From: Planctomycetaceae bacterium
Lineage (GTDB): Bacteria > Planctomycetota > Planctomycetia > Planctomycetales > Planctomycetaceae
Reading direction: 5' to 3'
Length of the DNA stretch: 64,000 nt
Assembly: GCA_016795145.1 (NCBI GenBank)
Contig: JAEUII010000159.1
Location: forward strand, 1 to 64,000
This document shows, piece after piece, positions 26,411-35,630 of this stretch. The notes under the pieces were generated by a model, which was not told the DNA's origin, searched no databases, and saw nothing but the letters and a program-made list of their open reading frames with translations. Position 1 is the stretch's first letter. The number at the start of each line of letters is the position of its first letter. Both the position numbers and the translations under genes were made by a program.

Positions 26411-27610
26411 ATGAAGCGTTTGTTCACATCTTTGGCTGCATTTTTGTTTCTCGCGTCCGCCGTGTCTGCTCAGGAGGGACGCGGTTTCGGGGGAGACCGT
26501 GGGGACCGTGGTGGCCGTGGATTTGGCGGTGGCGGTGGCAGCGACCGAGGTGGTTTCGGTGGGGGTGGCGGATTCGGCGGGGACCGTGGAAGCGACCGAG
26601 GTGGTTTTGGCCGCGGCGGATTCGGTGGCGGTGGTCCTGGTGGGATGAGTCCAGGCGGGATGAGCCCCGGCGGTTTTGGCGGAGGTGGCTTTTCACCCGG
26701 CGGTATGTCTCCTGGTGGATTTGGTGGCGGCGGTTTCGGAGGTGGGGGCTTTGGTGGAGGTGGTTTCGGTGGCGGGGGCAGCGACCGTGGGAGCCGCTTT
26801 GGCTCCATGATGGACTCAAACGGAAACGGCAAAGTTGACCAGGAAGAACTTGATCGCATGCCATCCTTTGTGAAGGACATGATGGCTCAGCGCGGCATTA
26901 CTCTGACAGCTGGCATGTCGATCGACGACATGCGCAACAACATGCGACAGGGATTTTCAGGCGGGGGTCAACCCGGAAGCCCAAATCAGCCAGGGCAACC
27001 AAACCAGCCCGGGCAGAACAACAATGGTCAGGCCAAAGCGCTGGCTCCTTACAAGATGAAGCCAAAACCTTCCATCATCACCGCATTGCCGCCAGCCTAT
27101 TCGGATGTTGATACGGACTTTGACGGGCAGCTCGCCATGCATGAATGGATGATGACTCGCCGAACGGATATCGAGATCTTCGACGATCTGGATCTGGACG
27201 GCGACGGGTACCTCATCCCAGACGAACTCCTGCTTGCCGAAGCGGCGAATTCTCAGCAAGTTGCGGCTGCGGAAAAGCCACGACTTACCATTGTTTCGGC
27301 GACACCGACCCGAGTGACTCAGTCCCCAAATGACTCTCGAGGAGATCGTGGTGACCGGGGAGATCGAGGCGGTCGAGGAGATAATCGCGGCGGGGAGAAT
27401 AACGACAACAATGGCGGCGAAGCAGCAATGGCTGGCAGCTATTTCTCACGTCTCGATACGGACCAGAATGGTACGATTTCCGGCAATGAATGGCAGGAGA
27501 GCCGGCGAGTCCGCGGCATGTTTGAGCAGGCAGGAATTCCGCTGTCCGACATGAATTTGCAGCAATTCACAGAGAACCTTGCCAAGGTCAGCGGCAATCA
27601 GAGACAGTAG
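26411..27610 (+). CDS. Exported Gly-rich protein with four EF-hand loops
   Basis: This is a 399-aa protein. The signal peptide is residues 1-20 (AVSA-Q). Residues about 22-133 are Gly/Arg/Asp-rich repeats such as GGDRGDRGGRG, GSDRGG and SPGGMSPGGFGGGG. Four canonical calcium-binding EF-hand loops follow: DSNGNGKVDQEE, DTDFDGQLAMHE, DLDGDGYLIPDE and DTDQNGTISGNE. A second DRGDRGDRGGRG patch lies near residues 312-325. It is therefore an extracytoplasmic calcium-binding protein, perhaps structural or regulatory. It diverges from the gsp operon and shares GGMSP/GGGGF repeats with the secretin-like tail, hinting at a related location. The function is unknown. Confidence 0.85.
   Translation: MKRLFTSLAAFLFLASAVSAQEGRGFGGDRGDRGGRGFGGGGGSDRGGFGGGGGFGGDRGSDRGGFGRGGFGGGGPGGMSPGGMSPGGFGGGGFSPGGMSPGGFGGGGFGGGGFGGGGFGGGGSDRGSRFGSMMDSNGNGKVDQEELDRMPSFVKDMMAQRGITLTAGMSIDDMRNNMRQGFSGGGQPGSPNQPGQPNQPGQNNNGQAKALAPYKMKPKPSIITALPPAYSDVDTDFDGQLAMHEWMMTRRTDIEIFDDLDLDGDGYLIPDELLLAEAANSQQVAAAEKPRLTIVSATPTRVTQSPNDSRGDRGDRGDRGGRGDNRGGENNDNNGGEAAMAGSYFSRLDTDQNGTISGNEWQESRRVRGMFEQAGIPLSDMNLQQFTENLAKVSGNQRQ
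26467..26800 (+). repeat. Gly-rich repeat tract in the EF-hand protein gene
   Basis: Degenerate tandem repeats of GGN and GGTGGNTTNGG units code for GGFGGGG, GSDRGG and SPGGM. The N-terminal region after the signal peptide is built almost wholly from them. Confidence 0.8.
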
Positions 27611-27770
27611 AGGCGATCATCCGAAAATCGTCTTGGCGTAATTGCCCGTGCCGTATAGAGTTCGGGCGTACGAGGTCCCCGGGGCGGTTCTCAAATCGCC
27701 ATAAGGCAGGCTGGGTGGGATTCCAGTTTTGCACACATCGCGGGGCTCGTCGTGACTCTGGCGATCGAAA

Positions 27771-28259
27771 ATGGAATTCAATATTCGCCCTGTAGGGAAA
27801 TCCTGCGCGAAATCGGGACGGCAGTTTCGTCCCGGGGAATTTTGCTGGTCGGTGCTTGTCGAAAAGGACGGGCAGCTGCAGCGGCAGGATATTGCTGAAG
27901 ACGCCTGGGAAGGTCCGCCCACCGGAGCAATCGGGCACTGGCGATGCCAGGTCACAGGTGTCGCAGAAACCAGTCGGCCGAAGTTCGATGCCGATTCGCT
28001 GTTCGATTATTTCCTGCAGCTCAACGATTCCCCCAACATTGTTCAGCAGCAGTATCGCTATGTGCTCGCCCTGCTTCTTTTGCGAAAGAGGCGACTCATC
28101 CTGGAAGAAGTCGTGACGATCGATGATCGGCCAACGATGCGGCTGGTTGGCAGTGGCGGAGAGGGCCCGTTTGATGTGCCGGAAGAAGAACTCTCCGAAG
28201 ATCAGATCGACCGGCTTCAACAGCAACTATTTGATACCGGACGATCTATAGCGGCGTGA
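27771..28259 (+). CDS. Small protein of unknown function
   Basis: This is a 162-aa protein that I do not recognise. The N-terminus has MEFNIRPVGKSCAKSGRQFRPGEFCWSVL, with two cysteines that could form a small metal or redox site. It is followed by an acidic central region, a helical stretch YVLALLLLRKRRLILEEVV that is amphipathic rather than transmembrane, and an acidic C-terminal helix. There is no signal peptide, so it is probably cytoplasmic. It precedes a lipoprotein gene by 40 bases on the same strand and may be co-transcribed. A 212-codon frame on the opposite strand covers the same bases but has shadow-like composition. Confidence 0.65.
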   Translation: MEFNIRPVGKSCAKSGRQFRPGEFCWSVLVEKDGQLQRQDIAEDAWEGPPTGAIGHWRCQVTGVAETSRPKFDADSLFDYFLQLNDSPNIVQQQYRYVLALLLLRKRRLILEEVVTIDDRPTMRLVGSGGEGPFDVPEEELSEDQIDRLQQQLFDTGRSIAA

Positions 28260-28299
28260 CAGACGCCTGGCCTTTGTCTTGATGCTTCGTCATTCCTGA

Positions 28300-29382
28300 A
28301 TGAGTTCCTCGATGTCACGATTCCTCTTCCTTTCGATCTTCCTGATGACAGCGTGTGGCTGCATCTTTGGAAAGAAGGAAGAGGCACCAATGGTGGTGGA
28401 CCCTGTTCTTCCGCAGACGATGGGGCGTCATGAGCTGGTCGACTATCTGAATTCCCAGTGCGAGGGACTCACATCCTGGCGATCTCGCGATACGAACGTG
28501 CATGTTCGTACGCCACAGATTCCGATGCCGCAGAAGCTTCGTGGCACACTGGCATGTTCTGCTCCCAGTAACTTTCGGCTGAGTGCGAGTAATGTACTTG
28601 CCATGGCGGACTTTGGATCCAACGAAGACCTTTGCTGGGCCTATGCAAAGCCTGGCGAATCTGTGGTGTTGACCTGGCGACATGAAGACTCGCACTTGCT
28701 GCGTCATGTGCCTGGCGGTCTGCCTCGACTTGAACCAGAGTGGCTGATGACCATCCTGGGAATTCGTCCTCTGAACGCTGATGACTACGAGGTTCAGAAT
28801 CCACCTTCCGGGTCCAGAGAGATCTGGCTTGTCGATGTGGAGGATGTTGATGGTTCAACACTTCGACGAGTCATCAAAGTGGACACACTCCATGGAGTTG
28901 TTCGCGAGCATGCTCTTTATGACGGTGATGGTGTCGCGTTGCTTCGTGCGCAGCTTTCGAATTATCGAAACTGCAATGGAGCGAAGCTGCCGCATGAGGT
29001 GAAGATTTCGTTCCCTGTCCATGAAACGGAACTGACACTCACGTTCAACAACGTCGAAACAAACTGCTCGATTCCGCCGGTCGTCTGGACTCCGCCACGA
29101 GGGGCCAATCTTGAATATGTGGACGTTGGGGACATGGTTCGGCGTCAACTGGAATACGACAGTCAGAATCGCTGGAATGGTGGTACCGATCAGCAGCTGA
29201 AGAGAGAACCACACGATCCATTTTCCGCAGACCCAGGAGCCCCAATCCTGCAAACGGGGACGGAGAAGGAGCTTGAGGACATCCCGCAGTTTGATGATCC
29301 CGGGACCGCGCCAACGTTCGACATTCCTCGCAAGCCGCGTCGCAGTGGTCTAAGGCGGCTATGGCCGTGGGGCTCCGGTTGA
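28300..29382 (+). CDS. Lipoprotein with LolA-like features
   Basis: This is a 360-aa protein. The N-terminus MSSSMSRFLFLSIFLMTACGC is a lipoprotein signal with a TACG-type lipobox; the second Met (codon 5) is an equally good start. The body has repeated beta-hairpin-like segments, such as KLRGTLACSAPSNFRLSASN, SREIWLVDVEDVDGSTLRRV and LPHEVKISFPVHETELTLTF. These resemble LolA/DUF4292-type proteins that cup lipids, but this is only pattern similarity. The C-terminus is basic and Pro-rich. It probably sits on the periplasmic face of a membrane. The next gene, an AGE-family epimerase, is 108 bases downstream. Confidence 0.68.
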   Translation: MSSSMSRFLFLSIFLMTACGCIFGKKEEAPMVVDPVLPQTMGRHELVDYLNSQCEGLTSWRSRDTNVHVRTPQIPMPQKLRGTLACSAPSNFRLSASNVLAMADFGSNEDLCWAYAKPGESVVLTWRHEDSHLLRHVPGGLPRLEPEWLMTILGIRPLNADDYEVQNPPSGSREIWLVDVEDVDGSTLRRVIKVDTLHGVVREHALYDGDGVALLRAQLSNYRNCNGAKLPHEVKISFPVHETELTLTFNNVETNCSIPPVVWTPPRGANLEYVDVGDMVRRQLEYDSQNRWNGGTDQQLKREPHDPFSADPGAPILQTGTEKELEDIPQFDDPGTAPTFDIPRKPRRSGLRRLWPWGSG

Positions 29383-29490
29383 TTTGACTCGGCATCCTTC
29401 GTCTCCGCCAAGAAAATGCAGGCCGATTTGTTGCGTTAGGTGAACGGAGACGGCTCAACCAAATCGATACGACCAGCGGCAGCTACCGGT

Positions 29491-30687
29491 ATGAATCAAT
29501 CGACATTGCAGCAGCTCTCGGAGTTCTATGAAAGAACGCTGCTTGAGGATTGCCTGCCATTCTGGTTCCCTCGTTGTGTCGATCATGAGCATGGCGGCTA
29601 TCTGCATTGCGTTGACCGTGATGGCAAACTTGTCGACACAGACAAGTCCATCTGGGCTCAGGGGCGCATGAGCTGGATGCTGGCCAGCCTGGCCAGTGAT
29701 CCGTTCCTCGCCTCACATTCCTGCCGGGACGACTGGGACAGATGGTCGACAGCGGGAACGACATTCCTTGAGAAACATGGATTTGATCGTCACACCGCAA
29801 ACAGTGACGGTCGTATGTTCTTCCACGTGACTCGCGACGGACGCCCGATTCGAAAGCGGCGCTATGCCTATAGTGAATCATTTGCAGCGATTGCGTTTGC
29901 CGCACAGGCGCGGCTTAGGTCCTGCGACGCGTTCGCGAATCAGGCGATGGAGCTGTTCCGTTTTTTCGTTCGATGGAATTTTACTCCCGGGCTGATGCCA
30001 CCCAAGTCCACAGACGTCCGGCCATCGATTGGTCTCGCGCCTCGAATGATCACGATCGTAACGGCTCAGGAGCTTCGCGACTGTCTTGGCGAACACGATG
30101 AGCTGACACGATGGATTGACCGGTGCATTGACGAGATCGAGCAGTGGTTTGTGAAGCCGGACTTGAGATGTGTGATGGAGTCGGTCGCGCCGAATGGTGA
30201 GATGCTTGACCATTTTGATGGCCGCACACTAAATCCCGGGCATGCGATCGAAGGAGCCTGGTTCATTCTTCGCGAGGCTCAGCATCGCAAAGATTCTCAG
30301 CTTGTTCAGCTTGGTTGCAAAATGCTGGACTGGATGTGGGAGCGAGGCTGGGATCAGGAACACGGCGGCCTGCTGTACTTCTGCGATGTTCATGGCCGGC
30401 CTGTACAGGAATACTGGCACGACATGAAATTCTGGTGGCCGCATGATGAAGCTTTGATTGCAACACTTTTTGCCTGGAAGCTCACCGGCGAACAGCGATA
30501 CTTGGACTGGCATCACACGCTAAAGCAATGGGCGTTTCAGCACTTCGCCGACCCGGAGTTCGGTGAATGGTTCGGCTACCTGCACAGAGATGGTTCACGA
30601 TCCTCAACGCTGAAGGGCAATCTCTGGAAGAGCGCGTTTCATCATCCACGAGCGCTGCACTGGTGCTGGAAGCTGACACGATCCTGA
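29491..30687 (+). CDS. AGE-family N-acylglucosamine 2-epimerase-like enzyme
   Basis: The protein is 398 aa from ATG 29491 (an in-frame GTG at 29440 is less likely). It has the (alpha/alpha)6-barrel signatures of the AGE family: FWFPRCVDHEHGGYLHCVDRDG near the N-terminus, KSIWAQGRMSWML, and WERGWDQEHGGLLYFCDVHG, with EYWHDMKFWWPHDEAL carrying the catalytic-site His and Glu residues. The length matches the family (about 390-420 aa). Family members interconvert N-acetylglucosamine and N-acetylmannosamine, cellobiose/mannobiose or mannose/fructose; the substrate cannot be read from sequence here. No transport or sugar-kinase genes are adjacent. It converges on the VWA gene, with 19 bases between the two stops. 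Confidence 0.88.
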   Translation: MNQSTLQQLSEFYERTLLEDCLPFWFPRCVDHEHGGYLHCVDRDGKLVDTDKSIWAQGRMSWMLASLASDPFLASHSCRDDWDRWSTAGTTFLEKHGFDRHTANSDGRMFFHVTRDGRPIRKRRYAYSESFAAIAFAAQARLRSCDAFANQAMELFRFFVRWNFTPGLMPPKSTDVRPSIGLAPRMITIVTAQELRDCLGEHDELTRWIDRCIDEIEQWFVKPDLRCVMESVAPNGEMLDHFDGRTLNPGHAIEGAWFILREAQHRKDSQLVQLGCKMLDWMWERGWDQEHGGLLYFCDVHGRPVQEYWHDMKFWWPHDEALIATLFAWKLTGEQRYLDWHHTLKQWAFQHFADPEFGEWFGYLHRDGSRSSTLKGNLWKSAFHHPRALHWCWKLTRS

Positions 30688-30706
30688 GATGCTGCTTTGT
30701 CAGATC

Positions 30707-33349
30707 TTACCGGCCTGCTGCCGTTGTCTTCCGAGCCGGGAAATGTAGTGCGAATTCGATGCGACGAAGTGCCACGTCGAGAATCAGCAGAATGGCAGCC
30801 AATGTCAGGAGTGTTGGCCAGAGCGGAGTTGGTCTCAGGGCCCATTTGCCGGGTTGCTGATAGATGTCCTTTGGCTGAGGATTGAATTTTCCTCCCGACA
30901 CCGCGGCGACATTTTCCAGAAGCTTCTCATTGGAGGGCTGAATGCGCAGCTCATCGCTATAACCGACCATGAGCCCTCGGGACTGACGCTGCAGTACCTG
31001 TTCATTCTGCTTCAGTCCAATCTCGACGTTGTAAGCGCCGGACTGTTCCGTTGGGAAACTGCTGGTGTATCGACCGGGAGCGGTCTGCTGCAATGTCACC
31101 TTTTGTCGCTGGAGAAGCGGGTTGATGACGGTGAGTTCGATCTGTGCGTTATTCAGGAACTGCCCCACGTCGCTGACAGCATCCACCGAAAGCGTGGCTG
31201 TTCGGTCTCGCCGTTCCATCGCGATCTGGATTCCTTTGGATTCACTCTTTCGCATGGTTTGACGAACCACCTGAGTCCAGAACTTTCCATAACCAGGCCA
31301 CGTCAGCCATTCGGCGGCCCATCGGCTTTTCGCATCTGAAGTGAATGCCGCAGTCATGCCCAGCCCATATCGCCACCAGGCAAGCAGAGGGTCGCCCTTT
31401 TCCGTGGCCAGGATCACTTCGCTTGTGGGCTTTGGGCGTGTCATCACATAACCCAGCAGGAACGGAGACGATTCCATGTCGATCTCAGCCAGTGCCTTTG
31501 TAGCCCGGATGACCTGAGGTACGAAGGGCTGTTCATCAATCGCCGATTTGCTGGCGGTGATCGTTTCCTTGGCAAAAATCTGGGGAACTTGTGACGGGTC
31601 TTCAGCGAGGTGATAGCGGCCTTTTCCGATCTTGGCGATGGATTCGAGGAGCTCCGTGTCAGCCCCGCCCAGAGCAACGGTCGACACCGTCATTCGTGCG
31701 GAAGCCATTTGCTGGGCCATGCCTTCAAAGTCACCAGGATTCGACTGGCCATCAGTGAGCATGATGACATGTTTTAGCTTTGCTGACGTTCCACTCAGAA
31801 TCTCAAACGCCTGTTCCATCGAAGGAAACATGCTTGTCCCGCCACCGGGCTCAATGCGAGAAATCTCATCGCTGATTTTCCCTTTGTTGGCCGCTGACTG
31901 CATCTCACTGATCACGTATGGCTGATCATCAAATGCCAGAACGGCAACCTGATCGCGATTGCCGAGAAGTTCGACGGCCGACTGAGCGGCAGTCTTCGCC
32001 ATTTCCAGAGGATCGCCCTGCATCGAGCCAGATCGGTCGATAATCAGCACCATTGCCAGCGACGGCTTCTCCTTCTCCTTTTCGAAGTCACTTCGAACCG
32101 GAAGAATCTCTTCCAGAGCACTCTTGTAGTAGCCGCCGAGCCCAAACGACTGCTCGCCGCCCAGCATGATAAACCCGCCGCCGAGTTCCTGAACGTACGT
32201 TCGGGCAATCTCCATCTGCTGTTGTGTTAATGCAGTGGCGGGCACGTTGGAGAGGATCAATAGTTCGTAGTTCTGCAGGCCGGCCAGAGTATCAGGCATA
32301 CCTTGCGGAGGTCGCACATCGGCCTGAATGCCCTCGTCTTCCAGTGCATAAGCCAGTTCGCGAATCAGGTTTGGATCACTCTCGATAATCAGGACGCGTG
32401 GCTTACCAGCAGTGTAAACGAGTCCCGCTTCGGCGTTGTTGTCCAGCAATGTGTCCTGCTGAAGTCCGGAGACGCGAACCTTGAAGGCGGCCATCCGATC
32501 GCGTTCGACGGACTGTTGAAAGCGGAAACGATTCTCTCCGGCTTTGAACGACTTCTTTTCGCTGACGACTTTGTGATCACCTCGGAAAACTTCGATGAGA
32601 CCTTCGTCGTCATGATTCGAATACACCGCGACATCAACAAAGAAGGGCTCGCCTTCGCGAACTTCTGCAGGAACATTCACCTGCGAGACCTGGACTTCCG
32701 GTTCCGTTCGCGACGGGAGCACAACAGTCGACACCGGGATACGGCTTCGGGAGGCGGTGGAGAGTACGTCGCGCGCGGTTTCGTTCCCGTCCGACAGAAC
32801 AACGATTTGAGGAACATACCCGGGCGGAATGAATCCTGCAGCCGTTTCGATAGCGGTAGACAAGTCAGTTCCGTCGCGCAGCGCCTTTTGCTCTGAAGTC
32901 AGGGGCGGTGCGGCAGCCGAATCTTTTGATTCCTTCTTGTTGCTCTGAGGTCCTGGTTCGACAAGTGTCGGACGGTCTCCGAAGTCCAGCGGCTCTGTCT
33001 GGACTTTTCCGGACTTTGCGCCAAATGGCATAAAGGCGACTTCATGACGTCCTTTGCTTTCGGTAGCACTCTTCAGAAATTCCTGTGCCTGCTTTTGTGC
33101 GTTCTCACCGATGCTCTGACTTTGATCGACAACAAAAACAACATACTGATCACTCGCACGGTGCAGCCACGTCAGCCCGGCAAGACTTAGTACCAGCAAC
33201 AAGGCAATGATACTGCGCATCACAAGAGACACGATGCGCTGTGAACGCGGAAAATCGCTGAGGCTTCGAATGAACCAATATGCCAGCACACAACCGATCG
33301 GAACGATCAGAATGAGCATCGCTGGTCTTGTAAATTCAAACGGAAGCAT
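30707..33349 (-). CDS. Dual-VWA membrane protein with GATase-like domain
   Basis: This is an 880-aa protein. Two helices at about 10-27 and 39-62 anchor the N-terminus, and a third lies near 847-872. The first VWA-like domain has the MIDAS motif DQSQS at residue 75. A class I glutamine-amidotransferase-like Rossmann segment lies at about 316-415 (KPRVLIIESDPN through GGGFIMLGGEQSFGLGGY), without the catalytic Cys. A second, canonical VWA with DRSGS (about 437) and MLTDGQSNPGD follows, then a beta-rich region. It is the last gene of the MoxR-DUF58-VWA operon. Such proteins are thought to act with MoxR ATPases as chaperone or assembly systems at the membrane; the client is unknown. Confidence 0.85.
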   Translation of the reverse strand: MLPFEFTRPAMLILIVPIGCVLAYWFIRSLSDFPRSQRIVSLVMRSIIALLLVLSLAGLTWLHRASDQYVVFVVDQSQSIGENAQKQAQEFLKSATESKGRHEVAFMPFGAKSGKVQTEPLDFGDRPTLVEPGPQSNKKESKDSAAAPPLTSEQKALRDGTDLSTAIETAAGFIPPGYVPQIVVLSDGNETARDVLSTASRSRIPVSTVVLPSRTEPEVQVSQVNVPAEVREGEPFFVDVAVYSNHDDEGLIEVFRGDHKVVSEKKSFKAGENRFRFQQSVERDRMAAFKVRVSGLQQDTLLDNNAEAGLVYTAGKPRVLIIESDPNLIRELAYALEDEGIQADVRPPQGMPDTLAGLQNYELLILSNVPATALTQQQMEIARTYVQELGGGFIMLGGEQSFGLGGYYKSALEEILPVRSDFEKEKEKPSLAMVLIIDRSGSMQGDPLEMAKTAAQSAVELLGNRDQVAVLAFDDQPYVISEMQSAANKGKISDEISRIEPGGGTSMFPSMEQAFEILSGTSAKLKHVIMLTDGQSNPGDFEGMAQQMASARMTVSTVALGGADTELLESIAKIGKGRYHLAEDPSQVPQIFAKETITASKSAIDEQPFVPQVIRATKALAEIDMESSPFLLGYVMTRPKPTSEVILATEKGDPLLAWWRYGLGMTAAFTSDAKSRWAAEWLTWPGYGKFWTQVVRQTMRKSESKGIQIAMERRDRTATLSVDAVSDVGQFLNNAQIELTVINPLLQRQKVTLQQTAPGRYTSSFPTEQSGAYNVEIGLKQNEQVLQRQSRGLMVGYSDELRIQPSNEKLLENVAAVSGGKFNPQPKDIYQQPGKWALRPTPLWPTLLTLAAILLILDVALRRIEFALHFPARKTTAAGR

Positions 33350-33367
33350 GGGATCTCAATACACCAA

Positions 33368-33393
33368 AACTCGATTGACCAACTCGATTGACC
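33368..33393. repeat. Tandem 13-bp direct repeat
   Basis: AACTCGATTGACC occurs twice back to back in the 66-base gap between the two VWA genes, followed by a third partial AAC. It could be a recent microduplication upstream of the distal VWA gene. No function is evident. Confidence 0.7.
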
Positions 33394-33415
33394 AACACTG
33401 ATGTGAGCTGCAGGA

Positions 33416-35572
33416 CTAGGCGATGAATCGCCTGTGGAACAGGAACCATTCAACACACGTCAGCACGACCGCAATGAACGCAAGGTAGTACCAAAGAGGT
33501 CGGCTAAACCAGTTTTCAGCAATGCTCGATTTCGACTGAAGTGCCACCAGATCGGCATTCGGTCGCAGATCAGTTTCACGTTCGCTGGCAAGATTGACAG
33601 CGATGGATGTCAGTACATTCTCTGCCTGATTGTCATCGATCGAAGTGACACCTGTCGGAACCGCCACCGATGGTGCTGCGTCGCCACGCTGCACCGTCCA
33701 GATTCCGGGTTCGTTCAGAGGGCCGGCGATGATGGTGCCGCTTTCCAGATCACCGTCGGCATCGACTGAGACAGGAACCTGAACGGCTTTACCTGAAGGA
33801 TTGAAAAGGGAAACGTAGCGACCCGTTCCTGACAACTTTGGATCAGGACCCGGAACCTTGCCGAGTGGCACAGTCAACGGAGCCAGTGAACCCGTTGCCA
33901 CGGAAGTTTGAAGTTCCCCCGTTGTGCCGGAAAACCATCCCAGGGCATTTGCGACCATGATCGGAAAAGCCGTGCGAAACGCCAGATCGCTCCGGTCGAG
34001 ATTCACACTCAGCACAAGACATTTGCCGGATGGTCGATTGAGTTGCGAATAAACGTCTTCGCCACTGATGGTCTTCGCCAGCGAATGCACGGGTGACTTG
34101 TATTTGAGGAGCCGTGCTTCCGGGAACAGGACGTTGTCCAGGCGGATATGATTCATCAATGGAGAATCCTTGTCCTGATCTGTGACAAGTGGATTCTCCA
34201 GCACATCGCCGAGTTCCCACAGGTCACAGCCCGACGCCGGATCGATGACAAGCACATTTCCATCCGGGATCTTTTCAGGAACTTTTCCGTGCAGTACAAC
34301 GATCGAGTTCGCAGGCCATTGATTGCCTGTTGGAAATTCCTTCACCACCGAGACATTGACCAGCGGATTCGCTTCGAACACCTTTTGAAGGAACAGGTTT
34401 CCTGGCGTCACGATCAGCACGTTCTGGACCTTGCGTCCGGGTAGCAGTGCCCACGCAACGTTGTCGGTGGCGAGAGCATCCAGAGTCGCATTGGTGCCCG
34501 AAGACTCTGGCGACTTCGAGTCAACTACTGATGACTTTTCCGTCGCCGACGGGTCACTTTGCTGAAGAGCAACCTGCGTGATCTCTGCCTTCAGTCGACC
34601 ACCTTCCAGTGATGTTTTTTCAAATGACCGAGACCACTTTTCCTCGGGCTTCAGTTTGAGTGGGACGACATCAACGGGAATATCATCCAGTGACAGTTCA
34701 AGCCGACAGGTGATCGTTTCGAACGAACTGTTCTGAACGCTGACCAGGATCTCATAGCCGACAGGATCAATCAGACTTCTGCGAGCCTGAAACTGTGTGA
34801 TGCCAAGATTCGACGAGTCCGTCCCGAAGACTCGGTATTGAACTTCCACCTCCGCCTTTTTCTCCGGGGCGGCGGTGGATGCCGTCTTGTCTTCAGTTGC
34901 AGGCAAAGCCGTCGAGGCAACGTCAGTTGCGAGGTCAGATGCTGCCGCTTCTTCGCCCGAGATTTTGTCCACGGCAGCGGGAACGTTGACGCAAACGTCA
35001 GACAGTACGACGACCTGCCCGTGAGCCTGATCGCCAACAAGCTGCCTGCCAAGTGCAATCGCAGAGTTCAGTTCGGTGGGAAGATCCGAAGGGGCAACGT
35101 TTGAGATGACTTCACGCAGCGTTGGTACGTGCCCCGTCATGCCGATTAGCACTTCCGGTGTTTCTCCGGCAAGCACGACTGCGGCCTGGTCCCGAAATCG
35201 AAGCCCATTGACAATGTTCTGAGCTTCACGTTTTGCTGCTTCAAGGCGACTGGGTGAAACATCGGCCGCACGCATGCTGGCGGAGTTGTCGATGATCAGA
35301 ACAATTCTGCGGGCCTGAAGCAGCTGCCATGAAAAATAGGGGTCCGCAACAGCAAGCATCAGCAGAAGCAACATCAGCAACTGCAGCAGAAGCGACAGCA
35401 GGTGACGAAATTGTTGCCAGATGGATCTCGGCGGCTTCTCTTCGTAGATCTGCTTCCAGAACAGGTTCGTCGAAACGGGTACTCGCCTGAGCCGTACCTT
35501 CAGAATGTACAGCGCAATGATTGGCAGTGCGATGACTGACAGGATCAATGCGAATGGGTAGGCGAGTGACAT
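33416..35572 (-). CDS. BatA-type VWA membrane protein
   Basis: This is a 718-aa protein with the BatA/aerotolerance N-terminal domain: a helix at 4-24, LRRVPVSTNLFWKQ, then a second helix at about 57-77 and a VWA domain with MIDAS DNSAS at residue 95. A long periplasmic beta-rich region follows, including a Ser/Thr/Ala-rich linker (about 230-260), and a C-terminal helix near residue 700 ends in LFHRRFIA. It is the third gene of the MoxR operon, with 58 bases to the DUF58 gene and 66 to the dual-VWA gene. In Bat-like systems these membrane VWA proteins form complexes with MoxR. Confidence 0.87.
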   Translation of the reverse strand: MSLAYPFALILSVIALPIIALYILKVRLRRVPVSTNLFWKQIYEEKPPRSIWQQFRHLLSLLLQLLMLLLLMLAVADPYFSWQLLQARRIVLIIDNSASMRAADVSPSRLEAAKREAQNIVNGLRFRDQAAVVLAGETPEVLIGMTGHVPTLREVISNVAPSDLPTELNSAIALGRQLVGDQAHGQVVVLSDVCVNVPAAVDKISGEEAAASDLATDVASTALPATEDKTASTAAPEKKAEVEVQYRVFGTDSSNLGITQFQARRSLIDPVGYEILVSVQNSSFETITCRLELSLDDIPVDVVPLKLKPEEKWSRSFEKTSLEGGRLKAEITQVALQQSDPSATEKSSVVDSKSPESSGTNATLDALATDNVAWALLPGRKVQNVLIVTPGNLFLQKVFEANPLVNVSVVKEFPTGNQWPANSIVVLHGKVPEKIPDGNVLVIDPASGCDLWELGDVLENPLVTDQDKDSPLMNHIRLDNVLFPEARLLKYKSPVHSLAKTISGEDVYSQLNRPSGKCLVLSVNLDRSDLAFRTAFPIMVANALGWFSGTTGELQTSVATGSLAPLTVPLGKVPGPDPKLSGTGRYVSLFNPSGKAVQVPVSVDADGDLESGTIIAGPLNEPGIWTVQRGDAAPSVAVPTGVTSIDDNQAENVLTSIAVNLASERETDLRPNADLVALQSKSSIAENWFSRPLWYYLAFIAVVLTCVEWFLFHRRFIA

Positions 35573-35630
35573 AGTTTCAGGAAATCATCACGAACACAGT
35601 ATGACGGAAGAATCAGACGCGACTTTTGCT

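Noticed and set aside
27588-28226. 212-codon frame on the - strand
   Set aside because: It overlaps the end of the EF-hand gene and the whole 162-aa gene; its composition looks like an antisense shadow.
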